Positions 7,864 through 18,968 are shown, counted from the stretch's first letter. The stretch: 64,000 nt of DNA from Nakamurella antarctica (GCF_003860405.1 NZ_CP034170.1:806001-870000), one strand, 5' to 3'. Made by a program: numbers and translations. The notes: a model not told the origin generated them from the letters alone.

Positions 7864-9231
7864 ATGAGTAACACCTGGTCTTTTGAAACTCGCCAAATTC
7901 ATGCTGGACAAGCACCGGACCCCACCACTAAATCGCGCGCCCTGCCGATTTATCAGACGACAGCGTTCGCTTTCGACTCCTCCGCCCACGGACGCAAACT
8001 GTTTGCGCTGGAAGAACTCGGCAACATCTACACTCGCATTCACAACCCCACAACAGCTGCCGTCGAAGACAAAATTTCCTCTCTTGAGGGCGGCGTCGGC
8101 GCGCTACTGACAGCGTCCGGCCAAGCCGCCGAGACCCTGGCATTGCTAACGATCGCTCAGGCCGGCGACCACATCGTGGCCTCGCCGCGGCTGTACGGGG
8201 GAACCTATAACCTGCTGCACTACACGTTGCCGAAATTCGGTATCACGGTTGACTTCGTCACCGACCCAGACGATCTCGACTCCTGGCAGCAGGCGGTGAG
8301 GCCGAACACGAAGGCTTTTTACGCCGAGTCAATTTCTAACCCTCAGCTCGATGTCCTTGACTTCGAGGGGGTTTCGACCGTGGCGCATAGCAACGGGATC
8401 CCGCTGATCGTCGATAACACTGTGCCCTCACCGTATCTCATTCGTCCAATCGAGCATGGTGCAGATGTCGTGGTGCACTCCACCACCAAGTACCTCAGTG
8501 GTCACGGCGTGGCGATGGGTGGGGCCATTATCGACTCGGGCAACTTTGACTGGACCGCTGACCCAGAGAAGTTCCCCGGCTTCAACAACCCGGACCCGAG
8601 CTACAACAATTTGACGTGGGGCACCGACCTCGGGCCACACGGCCTATTTGGCGTCAACGTCGCGTTCATCTTCAAAGCTCGGCTGCAGCTGATGAGGGAC
8701 CTCGGTCCGGCAACCACTCCGTTCAACGCGTTCCTTCTCAATCAGGGAATTGAGACTTTAAGCCTGCGGATGGATCGGCACACCAGCAATGCCACCGCGG
8801 TGGCCAGATTCCTTGAGGGGCACGGCGCCGTCTCCTCTGTTTCCTACCCGGGACTTGAGTCCAGTCCGTGGCACGACAAGCAACTTAAGTACTCCCCGCG
8901 TGGCGGCGGCGCCATCGTGTGCTTCGAGATTGAGGGCGGTGCTGCTGCGGGTGAGGTCTTCAGTGATTCGCTGGAGCTCTTCACCAACTTGGCCAACATC
9001 GGCGACGTTCGATCGCTGGTAATCCACCCGGCCTCGACGACCCACTCGCAGTTGTCGCCGGAGGAGCAAGCCACCACCGGAGTTACGCCAGGACTTATCC
9101 GCCTTGCTATCGGCACGGAGCACATCGACGACATTCTGGCCGATCTGACGGCAGGGTTCGCGGCGGCAACCTCGGCGGCAACCGTCGCCGAGCTGCCACA
9201 GGACTCCGTTCCGGCTGCCGCCGGGGTCTGA
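7864..9231 (+). CDS. metY: O-acetylhomoserine sulfhydrylase (bifunctional OAH/OAS aminocarboxypropyltransferase)
   Basis: 455 aa. Combines O-acetylhomoserine with sulfide to give homocysteine, the direct sulfhydrylation route to methionine; PLP enzyme of the Cys/Met metabolism family, cytoplasmic. The ATG at 7864 follows CTGGAGACTTCC and starts the canonical SFETRQIHAGQ; the open frame upstream is leader. Visible motifs: IYTRIHNPTTAAVE, the substrate region ASGQAAETLA, and the PLP-lysine segment VVHSTTKYLSGHG. The large insertion GNFDWTADPEKFPGFNNPDPSY is typical of MetY and separates it from MetB. The C-terminal tail is Ala-rich. metX follows 32 bases later; both are probably controlled by the SAM-IV/leader element. 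Confidence 0.95.
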   Translation: MSNTWSFETRQIHAGQAPDPTTKSRALPIYQTTAFAFDSSAHGRKLFALEELGNIYTRIHNPTTAAVEDKISSLEGGVGALLTASGQAAETLALLTIAQAGDHIVASPRLYGGTYNLLHYTLPKFGITVDFVTDPDDLDSWQQAVRPNTKAFYAESISNPQLDVLDFEGVSTVAHSNGIPLIVDNTVPSPYLIRPIEHGADVVVHSTTKYLSGHGVAMGGAIIDSGNFDWTADPEKFPGFNNPDPSYNNLTWGTDLGPHGLFGVNVAFIFKARLQLMRDLGPATTPFNAFLLNQGIETLSLRMDRHTSNATAVARFLEGHGAVSSVSYPGLESSPWHDKQLKYSPRGGGAIVCFEIEGGAAAGEVFSDSLELFTNLANIGDVRSLVIHPASTTHSQLSPEEQATTGVTPGLIRLAIGTEHIDDILADLTAGFAAATSAATVAELPQDSVPAAAGV

Positions 9232-9263
9232 GGCAAAGTCATGTATCGAGTGCGGACCTTGGC

Positions 9264-10688
9264 ATGCTGATGAGTGTGGTTCATCGCGCCGGCGGTGCCT
9301 CCGGAAACGCCGGCGGTGCCTCCGGAAACGCCGGCGATGCCTCCGGAAACGCCGGCGATGCCTCCGGAAACGCCGGCGATGCCTCCGGAAACGCCGCCGA
9401 TGCCTCCGGTCGCGCCGGCGAAGCCCGTCCCGCATTACCCGCGGCTCGGGTCACCATCAGTGGTGACCCAGCCGGCTTGGGCGCCGCCGGTCTTCTTGAC
9501 GGCGCCCAAGCCCGTTCGGGTGTGAACGTGCCCGCCAGCGCTATCTGGCATGGCGGTTCGCCGTCAGCGTGGCGGCAGTTCGCCGATGTCGGTGATCTGG
9601 ATTTGGAGAACGGTGGGGTTCTTCCTGGCGTCCGAGTGGCCTTTGAATCTTGGGGAAAGCTCAATGCTGCCAGGGACAATGCCATTCTCGTGCTCCACGC
9701 TTTGACCGGTGACGCTCACGTGGTAGGTCCCACTGCAGCTGGGCAGCCGACCCCAGGATGGTGGGACGGACTGATCGGCCAAGGGGCCGTTCTAGACACC
9801 GATAAGTACTTTGTGATCGCACCCAATGTGCTCGGCGGGTGCCAAGGAACGACCGGACCATCGTCAGTTGCAGCAGATGGGCAGCCTTACGGTTCTAGGT
9901 TTCCGGCAGTTACTATGCGCGACTTGGTGAGTGCCGAAGCGGCGTTGGCGGATGTGTTGGGAATTAAGACATTTCACGCGATCATCGGCGGTTCGATGGG
10001 CGGCATGCGAGTGCTTGAGTGGGCGGTGAGCTTCCCGGATCGGGTCAAAGCCGCAGTCGCGATTGCTGCATGTGGCTACGCCAGCGCGGACCAGATCGGT
10101 TGGACGACACCACAACTCGCGGCAATCCGCTCGGATCAGAACTTTGCGGGCGGTGATTACTACGACCAGGCTTGGCCGCTTGCCGGGATGGCAATTGCAC
10201 GTGAGATCGCCCACATGACCTACCGCAGCGGGTGCGAGCTGAACACTCGTTTCGGACGAGACGCGCAGGAGGGAGAGGACCCTGCGACCGGCGGCAGATT
10301 TGCTGTGCAGTCCTATATCTCCTATCACGGGGCGAAGTTGGGCCGCAGGTTCGATCCCAACTCCTATCTCGTTCTGACCGAAGCAATGAACTCCCATGAC
10401 GTGGGTCGCGGGCGCGGCGGCTTGCGTGCAGCTTTGGGCAGGATCACTGCTGACCTGACGGTCGCTGTCGTCGATTCCGACCGTTTGTTCCCGCCGGAGT
10501 TGGGGGCGGAGATAGCCCTGGCACCACGCGCGAAGCCGCTCGTCACCATGCGGTCGGAATACGGGCACGATGGGTTTTTGATCGAAGCTGATCAGGTGTC
10601 CAAGGTGGTCGCCGACGCAATCGAGGCGCCGCAGATTACTCTGGTCCGGCCGTTCAGCGGAGCTGCCTCGACCACCGCTTGGGCCTGA
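9264..10688 (+). CDS. metX: Homoserine O-acetyltransferase with repeat-rich N-terminal extension
   Basis: Acetylates homoserine with acetyl-CoA, making the MetY substrate. Alpha/beta-hydrolase fold; nucleophile Ser244 in GGSMGG, Asp406 (DSDRLF) and His435 (YGHDGF) complete the triad; LTEAMNSHDVGRGRGG is the family motif. The conserved domain begins only around residue 90 (VPASAIWHGG). The preceding part holds six seven-residue repeats (residues 12-53) and a stretch whose DNA contains two perfect inverted repeats. If translation starts at ATG 9264 (or 9270) the protein is 474 aa, about 95 longer than the usual 375-380. GTG 9521 is an alternative start that would leave the repeats untranslated. 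The stop-to-start distance from metY fits an operon. Confidence 0.9.
   Translation: MLMSVVHRAGGASGNAGGASGNAGDASGNAGDASGNAGDASGNAADASGRAGEARPALPAARVTISGDPAGLGAAGLLDGAQARSGVNVPASAIWHGGSPSAWRQFADVGDLDLENGGVLPGVRVAFESWGKLNAARDNAILVLHALTGDAHVVGPTAAGQPTPGWWDGLIGQGAVLDTDKYFVIAPNVLGGCQGTTGPSSVAADGQPYGSRFPAVTMRDLVSAEAALADVLGIKTFHAIIGGSMGGMRVLEWAVSFPDRVKAAVAIAACGYASADQIGWTTPQLAAIRSDQNFAGGDYYDQAWPLAGMAIAREIAHMTYRSGCELNTRFGRDAQEGEDPATGGRFAVQSYISYHGAKLGRRFDPNSYLVLTEAMNSHDVGRGRGGLRAALGRITADLTVAVVDSDRLFPPELGAEIALAPRAKPLVTMRSEYGHDGFLIEADQVSKVVADAIEAPQITLVRPFSGAASTTAWA
9297..9422. repeat. Six tandem 21-bp repeats at the metX 5' end
   Basis: Consensus GCCTCCGGAAACGCCGGCGA plus T, six contiguous units, the last two slightly divergent. 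In the metX frame each unit encodes ASGNAGD or a close variant. The unit length is a multiple of three, so copy-number change would keep the frame open. It is not a CRISPR: there are no spacers. Confidence 0.9.
9448..9512. other. Two perfect inverted repeats inside the metX N-terminal region
   Basis: GGGTCACCA-TCAG-TGGTGACCC (9448-9469, 9-bp arms) is followed at once by GGCTTGGGCGCC and GGCGCCCAAGCC (9474-9485 and 9501-9512, 12-bp arms, 15-base loop). Neither is followed by a T run. They could be RNA hairpins that act on the metY-metX transcript, or an operator; they lie just ahead of the conserved MetX domain. Confidence 0.6.
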
Positions 10689-10802
10689 TGCCCTTCGTTC
10701 GTTCGCGCCCAACGCGTCGTATGGTGAAGTGATCGGTTCCCGACGAGGGCACCGCGGTAACCAACGACGTTTGCCGTAGTTCACAGCGCGCTAAGGAGCA
10801 GC

Positions 10803-11807
10803 ATGACCCTTCGTTTCGGGTACAAGGCATCGGCCGAGCAGTTTGATCCCAACGAGTTGCTGGCCTATTCGGTGGAAGCCGAACAGGCCGGTTTCGACTC
10901 GGTGTTTATCTCCGATCACTTGCAGCCATGGCGCCACGAAGGTGGCCACGCCCCGGCAGCGCTGCCATTCTTAGGCGCGCTCGGTGCCAGGACCAGCAAA
11001 ATCATCATGGGAACGTCCGTCTTAACACCGACCTTCCGCTACCACCCGGGCGTTATTGCGCAGGCATTTGCCACCTTGGGGGTGATGTTTCCCGGTCGCG
11101 TCATTCTCGGTGTCGGGTCTGGGGAAGCGCTGAACGAGGTGCCGCTGGGTATTCCCTGGCCTGATGGCAAGGAGCGCTTTGCGCGGCTGAAGGAAGCCAT
11201 CACCTTGATCCGTACCCTGTGGTCGGAGGACCGGGTGACGTTCGAGGGTGCCTTCTACCAGACCCATAACGCAACCATTTACGACCGCCCAGAAAAACAA
11301 GTTCCCATTTATATCGGTGCTTCCGGCCCGGCTGCAACGAGGATGGCGGGGCGCGTAGGAGACGGCTTCATCACCACCTCCGGCAAGGCCGACACGCTGT
11401 ACAGCGATATTTTGCTGCCAGCCCTGAACGAAGGCGCGATGAAAGCGGGCCGGTCTCTGAGCGACCTCGACCTGTTGATGGAGACGAAGGTCTCGTTCGA
11501 TCACGACCGCACCCGCGCCATGGAAGACACGAAATACTGGGCGGCACTGGCGCTTTCGCCGGAGGAGAAGATGGGGGTCGAAGACCCCATCCAGATGCAG
11601 CGGCTTTCCGTCGCACTGCCGGTGGAACGGGCCGCATCGCGGTGGATCGTTTCGACCGATCCAGACGAGCACGTCCAGCGAATCCAGCATTACCTCGACC
11701 TCGGCTTCCGCCACCTGGTCTTCCACGCGCCGGGCCCGGACCAATCAAGGTTCCTCAAGCTGTACGGCGAGGAAATTCTGCCCCGACTGCGGAAACTGGA
11801 CTACTGA
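10803..11807 (+). CDS. fgd: F420-dependent glucose-6-phosphate dehydrogenase
   Basis: 334 aa (336 in mycobacterial Fgd1). Oxidises glucose-6-phosphate to 6-phosphogluconolactone while reducing coenzyme F420, feeding F420H2-dependent reductases; luciferase-like TIM barrel, cytoplasmic. AAGGAG lies shortly before the ATG. Active-site residues of Fgd1 are present with an offset of one: Asp38-His39 and Trp43 in SDHLQPW, Glu108 in GVGSGEALNE. The phosphate-binding lysine and arginine region (TKVSFDHD, KYW) is conserved. It precedes fbiC, which makes the F420 precursor, so the two form a functional pair although 241 bases separate them. Confidence 0.93.
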   Translation: MTLRFGYKASAEQFDPNELLAYSVEAEQAGFDSVFISDHLQPWRHEGGHAPAALPFLGALGARTSKIIMGTSVLTPTFRYHPGVIAQAFATLGVMFPGRVILGVGSGEALNEVPLGIPWPDGKERFARLKEAITLIRTLWSEDRVTFEGAFYQTHNATIYDRPEKQVPIYIGASGPAATRMAGRVGDGFITTSGKADTLYSDILLPALNEGAMKAGRSLSDLDLLMETKVSFDHDRTRAMEDTKYWAALALSPEEKMGVEDPIQMQRLSVALPVERAASRWIVSTDPDEHVQRIQHYLDLGFRHLVFHAPGPDQSRFLKLYGEEILPRLRKLDY

Positions 11808-12048
11808 TATTTCTGCCTAACACTGCGGTTGTAGAGTCAAGAGAAGTTATCTCCAGTGCTGCCCGAGCAGGCGTCGAACACCTGCAAGGTAAAACCGTCG
11901 GGCGGCGCTGGGGCCTGGGGACACCCCAGCCCGCATGATGTGCCCGTTGTAGGTGGCCGATCACGTTAGCTTTTGATCGGCCGTCGACCGAGGAGTTCGG
12001 CGAAACCTGCTGGTCCGCTTAACTTTTCGCAACGAACGGCGTTCTTCC
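11808..12048. other. Intergenic stretch fgd-fbiC with a perfect inverted repeat
   Basis: No gene is supported. GGCCGATCA (11955-11963) and TGATCGGCC (11974-11982) are a perfect 9-bp inverted repeat with a 10-base loop, about 65 bases before fbiC. A second GC-rich fold (GCTGGGG with CCCCAGC) lies around 11908-11931. No T tract follows either, so operator or leader structure is more likely than a terminator. Confidence 0.4.
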
Positions 12049-14751
12049 ATGACTGATCTTGGCCTTCCGCAATTTACTGCCCCCCCGGTGCTGTTCGGAT
12101 CTGCCCCCGTGGCCACCGCTTCTTCGATGCGCCGCGCCTTGCGCAGGGCTGCTGACGGGGTGGCACTGGATCGCACCGAAGCTGCGATTGCGCTGCAAGC
12201 TCGCGGTGAAGATTTGATGAAACTCTCGGCATCCGCGGCTCGCGTTCGGGATGCGGGTTTACTCGCGGCTGGCAGGCCCGGCGTGATCACCTACTCAAAA
12301 AAAGTGTTCATACCGCTGACCAGGCTCTGTCGAGATCGCTGTCATTACTGCACGTTTGCCACCACACCGGGGCGCGTGGAATCGGCCTACCTGTCTCCGG
12401 ACGAGATTCTGGCGATCGCGGAGCAGGGGCGCCAACTCGGTTGCAAGGAAGCTCTGTTCACCCTGGGCGACCGCCCCGAGGAGCGCTGGAATGCCGCATC
12501 GAAGTGGCTCGACGAAGCCGGTTACGACACCACCCTCGACTATGTGCGGGCGATGTCAATTCGTGTGCTCGAGACCACCGGGCTCCTCCCGCACCTCAAT
12601 CCTGGAGTGATGAGCTGGGAGGAAATGGCGCGGCTGAAGCCGGTCGCCCCCTCGATGGGGATGATGCTGGAGACAACGTCAACAGAGATTTTCACCGAGA
12701 AGTCCGGCGCACATTACGGTTCCCCGGACAAGGAACCCGCCGTGCGGCTGCGGGTACTCGATGACGCCGGGCGTTCGTCGATTCCGTTTACCACCGGAAT
12801 CTTGATCGGGATCGGCGAGACGTTGTCCGACCGGGTGGACGCGATCTTTGAAATTCGGAGCGTCGCGCGGTCTTATCGCGGCGTTCAAGAGGTCATCATC
12901 CAGAACTTCCGTGCCAAGCCGGACACCGCAATGGCGCACACACCGGATGCCGAAATCACCGAGCTGCTCGCCACCGTCGCTGTTGCCAGGCTCATTTTGG
13001 GCTCGAAGATGCGCATTCAGGCCCCGCCAAACCTGATCGGTTCCGGCGACGCGGTGTTCAAGGCCGTGATCGACGCGGGGATCGATGACTGGGGCGGCGT
13101 TTCGCCACTCACCCCGGACCACGTCAACCCGGAGCGGCCGTGGCCGCAGATTGACGACCTGGCGGCGCGCACGGCAGCGGCGGGCTTCACCTTAGCCGAG
13201 CGGTTGACGATCTATCCGGAGTTCGTGAAAGCGGGGGAGCCGTGGCTGGACCCGCGGCTACGCGCGCATGTCGACGCGCTCGCTGACCCTGTCACGGGGC
13301 TTGCGCGCACTGACGTGATTGCAGTGGGCAGGCCGTGGCAGGAGCCGGAGGAGACGCTGTCGTCATCGGGCAGGACCGATCTCGCGACGTCGATCGATAC
13401 CGACGGGCGCACTGGCGACCGGCGTTCGGATTTCTCCGACGTGTACGGGGACTGGGACGCGTTGAAGGAGAAGGTGCAGGCGCAACGTTCTGCGCCGGAG
13501 TCGACGAGTTCTGAGGTAGCAGCAGCATTGCGAATAGCGGAGAACGACCCTGGGTCCCTTGACGGGGCAGAGGCTCTCGCGCTCATGACGGCTACGGGGG
13601 TTGACCTGGAGGCGGTGTGCTCACTCGCCGACGACGTGCGCAAAAGCGTCAACGGCGATGACGTCACCTACGTCGTCAATCGCAACATCAACTTCACCAA
13701 CGTGTGCTACACGGGGTGCCGGTTCTGCGCTTTCGCCCAGCGTCGCAATGACGCCGATGCGTACACCCTGTCAGTGGATGAGGTCGCAGAGCGCGCAGAG
13801 GTGGCCTGGTCCCTCGGCGCCACCGAGGTTTGTATGCAGGGCGGAATTCACCCGGACTGGCCCGGCACCGCGTACTTCGACCTGGTCCGCGCGATTAAGG
13901 CCCGCGTCCCGGATATTCACGTGCATGCCTTCTCGCCGATGGAGGTGGTGAACGGGGCTACCCGGGCCGACATGTCCATCCGGGAATGGCTGTCTGAGGC
14001 CAAAGCCGCTGGGCTGGGCTCGATACCGGGCACCGCCGCCGAAATCCTCGACGACGAAGTGCGATGGGTGCTGACCAAGGGCAAACTGCCGACCAAGTCG
14101 TGGGTCGACGTCATCAGCACGGCGCACTCGCTGGGCATCCCGTCGTCGTCAACGATGATGTACGGCCACGTCGATACGGCTGAGCACTGGGTCGCGCACA
14201 TTGCTTTGCTGCGTCGTTTGCAAGCAGAAACGGGCGGGTTCACTGAGTTCGTGCCGCTGCCATTCATCCATACCAATGCGCCTATTTACCTCGCGGGCCT
14301 GGCACGCGCCGGGGCCACCTTCGAGCAGAGTCGAGCCGTCCACGCCGTCGCGCGGCTAATGCTGCACGGCTCGATCGACAACATCCAGACCTCGTGGGTC
14401 AAGCTCGGGCCCGAGGGCACGGCGACGATGTTGAACGGCGGGGTCAACGACCTCGGGGGCACCTTGATGGAGGAGACTATTTCGCGGATGGCCGGTTCCG
14501 AATTCGGTTCCTTCCAGACCGTCGAGCAGCTGCGGGCTATCACCGAGCCAATCGGGCGTCGCGCTATCCAACGCACCACGACGTATGGCCGCGCAGATTC
14601 CGAAAGAATAGAGGCAGCAAGTCATTTCGTGGGGCTTGCAGCGCTGAATCAGACGTCGACTGGCGCCTCGTGCGGCGCAGCCGACGGTTCCGGTAATGGC
14701 GAGGGTGCAGCTTCCGGACCCACGCTCTTGACGCTCGGATCGCGCCTGTAG
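12049..14751 (+). CDS. fbiC: FO synthase, fused CofG-CofH
   Basis: 900 aa. Makes the deazaflavin FO from tyrosine and 5-amino-6-ribitylaminouracil using two radical-SAM active sites; FO is the chromophore of F420. Two CX3CX2C clusters are visible: Cys94/98/101 in LCRDRCHYC (CofG half) and Cys553/557/560 in VCYTGCRFC (CofH half). The [18 protein letters not shown] and [15 protein letters not shown] motifs are typical of the CofH part. A linker of about 100 residues with low conservation joins the halves, and the tail is Ser/Gly-rich. Mycobacterial FbiC is about 856 aa. No clear RBS precedes ATG 12049; an internal start is possible but the conserved region begins near residue 30. Confidence 0.95.
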   Translation: MTDLGLPQFTAPPVLFGSAPVATASSMRRALRRAADGVALDRTEAAIALQARGEDLMKLSASAARVRDAGLLAAGRPGVITYSKKVFIPLTRLCRDRCHYCTFATTPGRVESAYLSPDEILAIAEQGRQLGCKEALFTLGDRPEERWNAASKWLDEAGYDTTLDYVRAMSIRVLETTGLLPHLNPGVMSWEEMARLKPVAPSMGMMLETTSTEIFTEKSGAHYGSPDKEPAVRLRVLDDAGRSSIPFTTGILIGIGETLSDRVDAIFEIRSVARSYRGVQEVIIQNFRAKPDTAMAHTPDAEITELLATVAVARLILGSKMRIQAPPNLIGSGDAVFKAVIDAGIDDWGGVSPLTPDHVNPERPWPQIDDLAARTAAAGFTLAERLTIYPEFVKAGEPWLDPRLRAHVDALADPVTGLARTDVIAVGRPWQEPEETLSSSGRTDLATSIDTDGRTGDRRSDFSDVYGDWDALKEKVQAQRSAPESTSSEVAAALRIAENDPGSLDGAEALALMTATGVDLEAVCSLADDVRKSVNGDDVTYVVNRNINFTNVCYTGCRFCAFAQRRNDADAYTLSVDEVAERAEVAWSLGATEVCMQGGIHPDWPGTAYFDLVRAIKARVPDIHVHAFSPMEVVNGATRADMSIREWLSEAKAAGLGSIPGTAAEILDDEVRWVLTKGKLPTKSWVDVISTAHSLGIPSSSTMMYGHVDTAEHWVAHIALLRRLQAETGGFTEFVPLPFIHTNAPIYLAGLARAGATFEQSRAVHAVARLMLHGSIDNIQTSWVKLGPEGTATMLNGGVNDLGGTLMEETISRMAGSEFGSFQTVEQLRAITEPIGRRAIQRTTTYGRADSERIEAASHFVGLAALNQTSTGASCGAADGSGNGEGAASGPTLLTLGSRL

Positions 14752-14848
14752 GCGCTGCAAAAAAAGGGCCACTAGGCTCTCGGTAAACAAGGTAGCCGGC
14801 AGCCGCGGCGCGGCACCTGACCGGGCCTGCGGCGCCCCGCTAGGCTAA

Positions 14849-16237
<1,389 letters not shown>

Positions 16238-16244
16238 CAGCAGC

Positions 16245-16937
16245 ATGAGTCAGACACCAGGTCGTCGCCCGCCGCGCACCAGCTCCAGGCCCGCAAGGTC
16301 GGGAGCCGGTGCGCGTACGGTGCGGTCTGGTGACGTGAACTCGACGGGCGGGCGGGTTCCCAGGTCTGCCGTCCGGCCGAATGCAACCAGACCTACCGCA
16401 GGCGGAGTGAGCGGACCCGGGCGCCGCACTCGAGCGGCCAACACACCGGCTGCCCCGCTCGGTGGCCCAGCTGCACGAAAGCCGTTGAAGTCAAAGCTGC
16501 TTCGGCAAGTAGCCATCCTGGGGTTGGTTCTAGCGGCCGTTGCGCTCTCGCTTGGCTATCCTCTCCGGGATTACCTCGACCAGCGCGCCGAGCTCGCCGC
16601 GGCAGTAGCCCAGCGACAGGCCTTGGAGCAGACTGTGGCGAACTTGGAACTCCAGCAGGCTGCGTTGGCGGATCCGGATTACATCAAAGCGGAGGCAAAA
16701 AAACGTCTGCAGTACGTCATGCCAGGGGACACGGTCTACGTTGTCCAAGCTCCCGTGCTGAAAGTCGCACCGGAAGCGGCTGCCGGAGCACCCGTGGCAA
16801 CGGCAACGACGCAACCCTGGTATTCGACGTTATGGGGCACGCTCTCTTCCCCAGGGGGACAGCCGGGCGATCAAACACCAGTTTCTGATGCCTCCGCCGC
16901 CCCTGATGCCCCCGCCACCCCCGGCGCTGGCGGATGA
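16245..16937 (+). CDS. FtsB/DivIC-family septum formation protein
   Basis: 230 aa from the ATG at 16245. A basic, Pro/Gly/Thr-rich cytoplasmic N-terminus of about 85 residues is followed by one transmembrane segment (about 88-106, VAILGLVLAAVALSLGYPL). Next come a short coiled coil (about 112-140, AELAAAVAQRQALEQTVANL) and the DivIC/FtsB motif RLQYVMPGDTVYVV. The tail is Ala/Pro-rich and extracytoplasmic. Corresponds to Rv1024, next to eno in mycobacteria. Members link FtsQ/FtsL in the divisome; the exact partner here is inferred. Its stop overlaps the next start (ATGA). Confidence 0.88.
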   Translation: MSQTPGRRPPRTSSRPARSGAGARTVRSGDVNSTGGRVPRSAVRPNATRPTAGGVSGPGRRTRAANTPAAPLGGPAARKPLKSKLLRQVAILGLVLAAVALSLGYPLRDYLDQRAELAAAVAQRQALEQTVANLELQQAALADPDYIKAEAKKRLQYVMPGDTVYVVQAPVLKVAPEAAAGAPVATATTQPWYSTLWGTLSSPGGQPGDQTPVSDASAAPDAPATPGAGG

Positions 16938-17389
16938 TCGACAAGAATGAGAACGTGACAACCCCTACGCCCCCACCAGTTCCACCCAGTTTCGGCCTTC
17001 CGCCGAGGCTCGAAGCGCCAACAGAGGCAGATTTCGCCGCGTTGGCGATCGAACTGGGCCGCCCGGCGCGTGGCGTGAAGGCCGTGGCTTTTCGGTGTGG
17101 GCACGGCATCCCCGCGGTCGTGCAGACGATGCCGCGGCTCGAGGATGGCACGCCGTTTCCCACCATGTTTTATCTGTGCTGCTCCGTCCTCAACTCCACC
17201 ATCGGCAGGATGGAATCGGGCGGGGTGATGAAGGAAATGAGCGATCGGCTTCTGCTCGACGCAGATCTTGCTGCTGCTTATCTCGCGGCGCACGAGTCCT
17301 ACCTTGCTCAGCGCAAAGCCCTTGACGACCTCGGAATAGCGGTCACAGCCGGGGAATGCCCACCCGGGTCAAGTGCTTGCACGTCCTAG
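16934..17389 (+). CDS. DUF501 family protein
   Basis: 151 aa, corresponding to Rv1025. The start overlaps the preceding stop by four bases, so translation is probably coupled. Conserved features: CGHGIPAVVQTMPRLEDGTPFPTMFYLC, read as an N-terminal motif with Cys/His, then NSTIGRMESGGVM and a helical C-terminus containing HESYLAQR. Function is unknown. In mycobacteria the exopolyphosphatase gene follows directly; here a DUF1707 gene and a GntR gene intervene. Confidence 0.9.
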   Translation: MIDKNENVTTPTPPPVPPSFGLPPRLEAPTEADFAALAIELGRPARGVKAVAFRCGHGIPAVVQTMPRLEDGTPFPTMFYLCCSVLNSTIGRMESGGVMKEMSDRLLLDADLAAAYLAAHESYLAQRKALDDLGIAVTAGECPPGSSACTS

Positions 17390-17451
17390 TGGCGCACTCG
17401 CTGGCAGTCGGACCGGGCGTCAATCCCTTAGGTGATGAGGCAGTAAACATG

Positions 17452-17475
17452 CTCGCCGAATATTCTCGCGGCGAG
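17452..17475. terminator. Hairpin between convergent DUF501 and DUF1707 genes
   Basis: CTCGCCG and CGGCGAG form a 7-bp stem with a 10-base AT-rich loop. No T tract follows, so the terminator role is inferred from its position between converging genes. Confidence 0.35.
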
Positions 17476-17517
17476 AGCGCCTGCGCGTCATTTGGCTAGC
17501 TCCTCGATTGCTGGGAC

Positions 17518-18174
17518 TTACCTCAGCTGTTTGTCGGGGTGATTCACGGACTCAGGGTCGGGCTTGGCACGTTTGATTTCCACACCACCCATGACGGCGA
17601 CTCCGTTGACCCGCAGCACCGGTGCGTTGGGCCCACAATCGCAGTGCGATTTGTCATCGAACGCGCCCATGATGCCGATGCCGCTGCAGATGACCCGGAC
17701 ATCTTCGGGAACAGTGATCTCTACCCCTCCCATCAGCGCAACAGCGGTGATGGTGACCTCGCCGCTGCTGAATTGCGCGTGGGTAACGTCGATTTCAACG
17801 CCACCCATGAGAGCTACCGCGGTGAGTCTGGCTGGCATCTTCCATCGTCCGCGAATGGTGCGGCCACCCATCACGGCGATTGCAGTCTTCAGCACCGGGT
17901 AATTGCCCCCGACCCGGCTCAGGCCAGGGGAGGGCGTTTGAGCCACCGCAGCACCGACCGCTGGCCACAGGTGACCATGCTCGGGAAGGTCAGTCGTCAA
18001 TGGGACCAAAGCGCTCAGAGTGCGTGCAGCGTAAACGGAGGCGAGTCGCTCCGATAGTTCGTCTACGCTCAGCCGACCCTCGGCCATTGCCGTATTGAGT
18101 GCGTGCGCCACCCGCTCCCGGTCTGCGTCGGAGGCACGCAAGTCGCCTGGCGGGGTGATGGGGGTATCGGTCAT
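17518..18174 (-). CDS. DUF1707 protein with LiaF-like C-terminal repeats
   Basis: 218 aa. Residues 10-65 form a DUF1707 (SHOCT-like) domain: LRASDADRERVAHALNTAM, then EGRLSVDELSERLASVYAA. The C-terminal half resembles the cell-wall-active antibiotic response (LiaF-type) fold, in which a short beta motif recurs: TAIAVMGG, TAVALMGGVEI, TAVALMGGVEI and NGVAVMGGVEI. No transmembrane segment is seen. Such proteins are thought to sense or report envelope stress. It ends in a charged tail. It is convergent with DUF501 and divergent from the GntR gene. Confidence 0.85.
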   Translation of the reverse strand: MTDTPITPPGDLRASDADRERVAHALNTAMAEGRLSVDELSERLASVYAARTLSALVPLTTDLPEHGHLWPAVGAAVAQTPSPGLSRVGGNYPVLKTAIAVMGGRTIRGRWKMPARLTAVALMGGVEIDVTHAQFSSGEVTITAVALMGGVEITVPEDVRVICSGIGIMGAFDDKSHCDCGPNAPVLRVNGVAVMGGVEIKRAKPDPESVNHPDKQLR

Positions 18175-18261
18175 GGTGGCATAGCCTACGGTGGGCGCTC
18201 GCTCAGGTTTTGGGTACTCTATGGTCAGACCACAGGGGTTGCGTGCGGCGGGGGGACATCA

Positions 18262-18968
18262 ATGGCGACCACCAAGTCCTATCAGGTGGTCTTGACCCAA
18301 ATTGAAACGGACTTGGCCGCGGGCCGGCTCGACGTGGGGGACGGTTACCGGCGGAACGCATTTTGGCGCTCCGTTACGGCGTTTCGCGCGCCAGCGTCCG
18401 CGAGGCCATTCGTGTCCTCGAAGCCATGGGGGTGATTCGGACCAGCGCGGGTTCGGGACCGGAAGCGGGCGCAGTCGTCATCGCGGAGCCCGCCGCCCCC
18501 ATGGGGTCAGCGTTGCGTTGGCATCTGGCAAGTCGTCACTTGCCTGTCGGCGATATCGTCGGCGCACGAGTGCTTATCGAATCGTGGGCGGTGAAAGAAG
18601 CGAGCGTTTTAGTACACGCTGAGCCCGCCCTATTGGCACCTGCACGAGCGTTGTTAGCCGCCATGGACGATAGCGCGCTCGCTCCAGAAGCATTCCTCGC
18701 ACTCGACGCCGCGTTTCACGTGATGCTGGCCGAGCTTGCCGGCAACACCGTCATCACTGCGGTGATGACGGCTATGCGCGAGGGTATTCAGGCCTACGTG
18801 ACCGCGGCCGTCGCTGCCTATCCTGACTGGTCGTCGATGGTCGCTAGGCTGCGCGCCGAGCATCACGCAGTGGTGGCGGCGATGGCTCTGGGCGAGGGTG
18901 ACGAAGCAGCGGGCGAAGTGAGGCGCCACATCGCGGGTTTCTACGCCGAAACCGGTGTCAGCTACTAA
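18262..18968 (+). pseudogene. GntR/FadR-family transcriptional regulator, frameshifted
   Basis: The N-terminal helix (MATTKSYQVVLTQIETDLAA, then GRLDVG) is in one frame and the rest (LPAERILALRYGVSRASVRE onward) in another. The break is at the run of five G at 18336-18340: adding one G gives DVGGRLPAERILALRYGVS, the standard GntR winged-helix sequence, and a 235-aa protein. The C-terminal FCD-type ligand domain is intact (LDAAFHVMLAELAGN, and RAEHHAVVAAM with metal-site histidines). The regulator would control a nearby or distant metabolic operon; the target is unknown. Either a real loss-of-function mutation or a base-calling error in a homopolymer. Confidence 0.8.

Noticed and set aside
9297-9422. 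Possible CRISPR array in the 21-bp repeats
   Set aside because: Units are contiguous with no spacers and lie in frame inside metX; no cas genes in the window.
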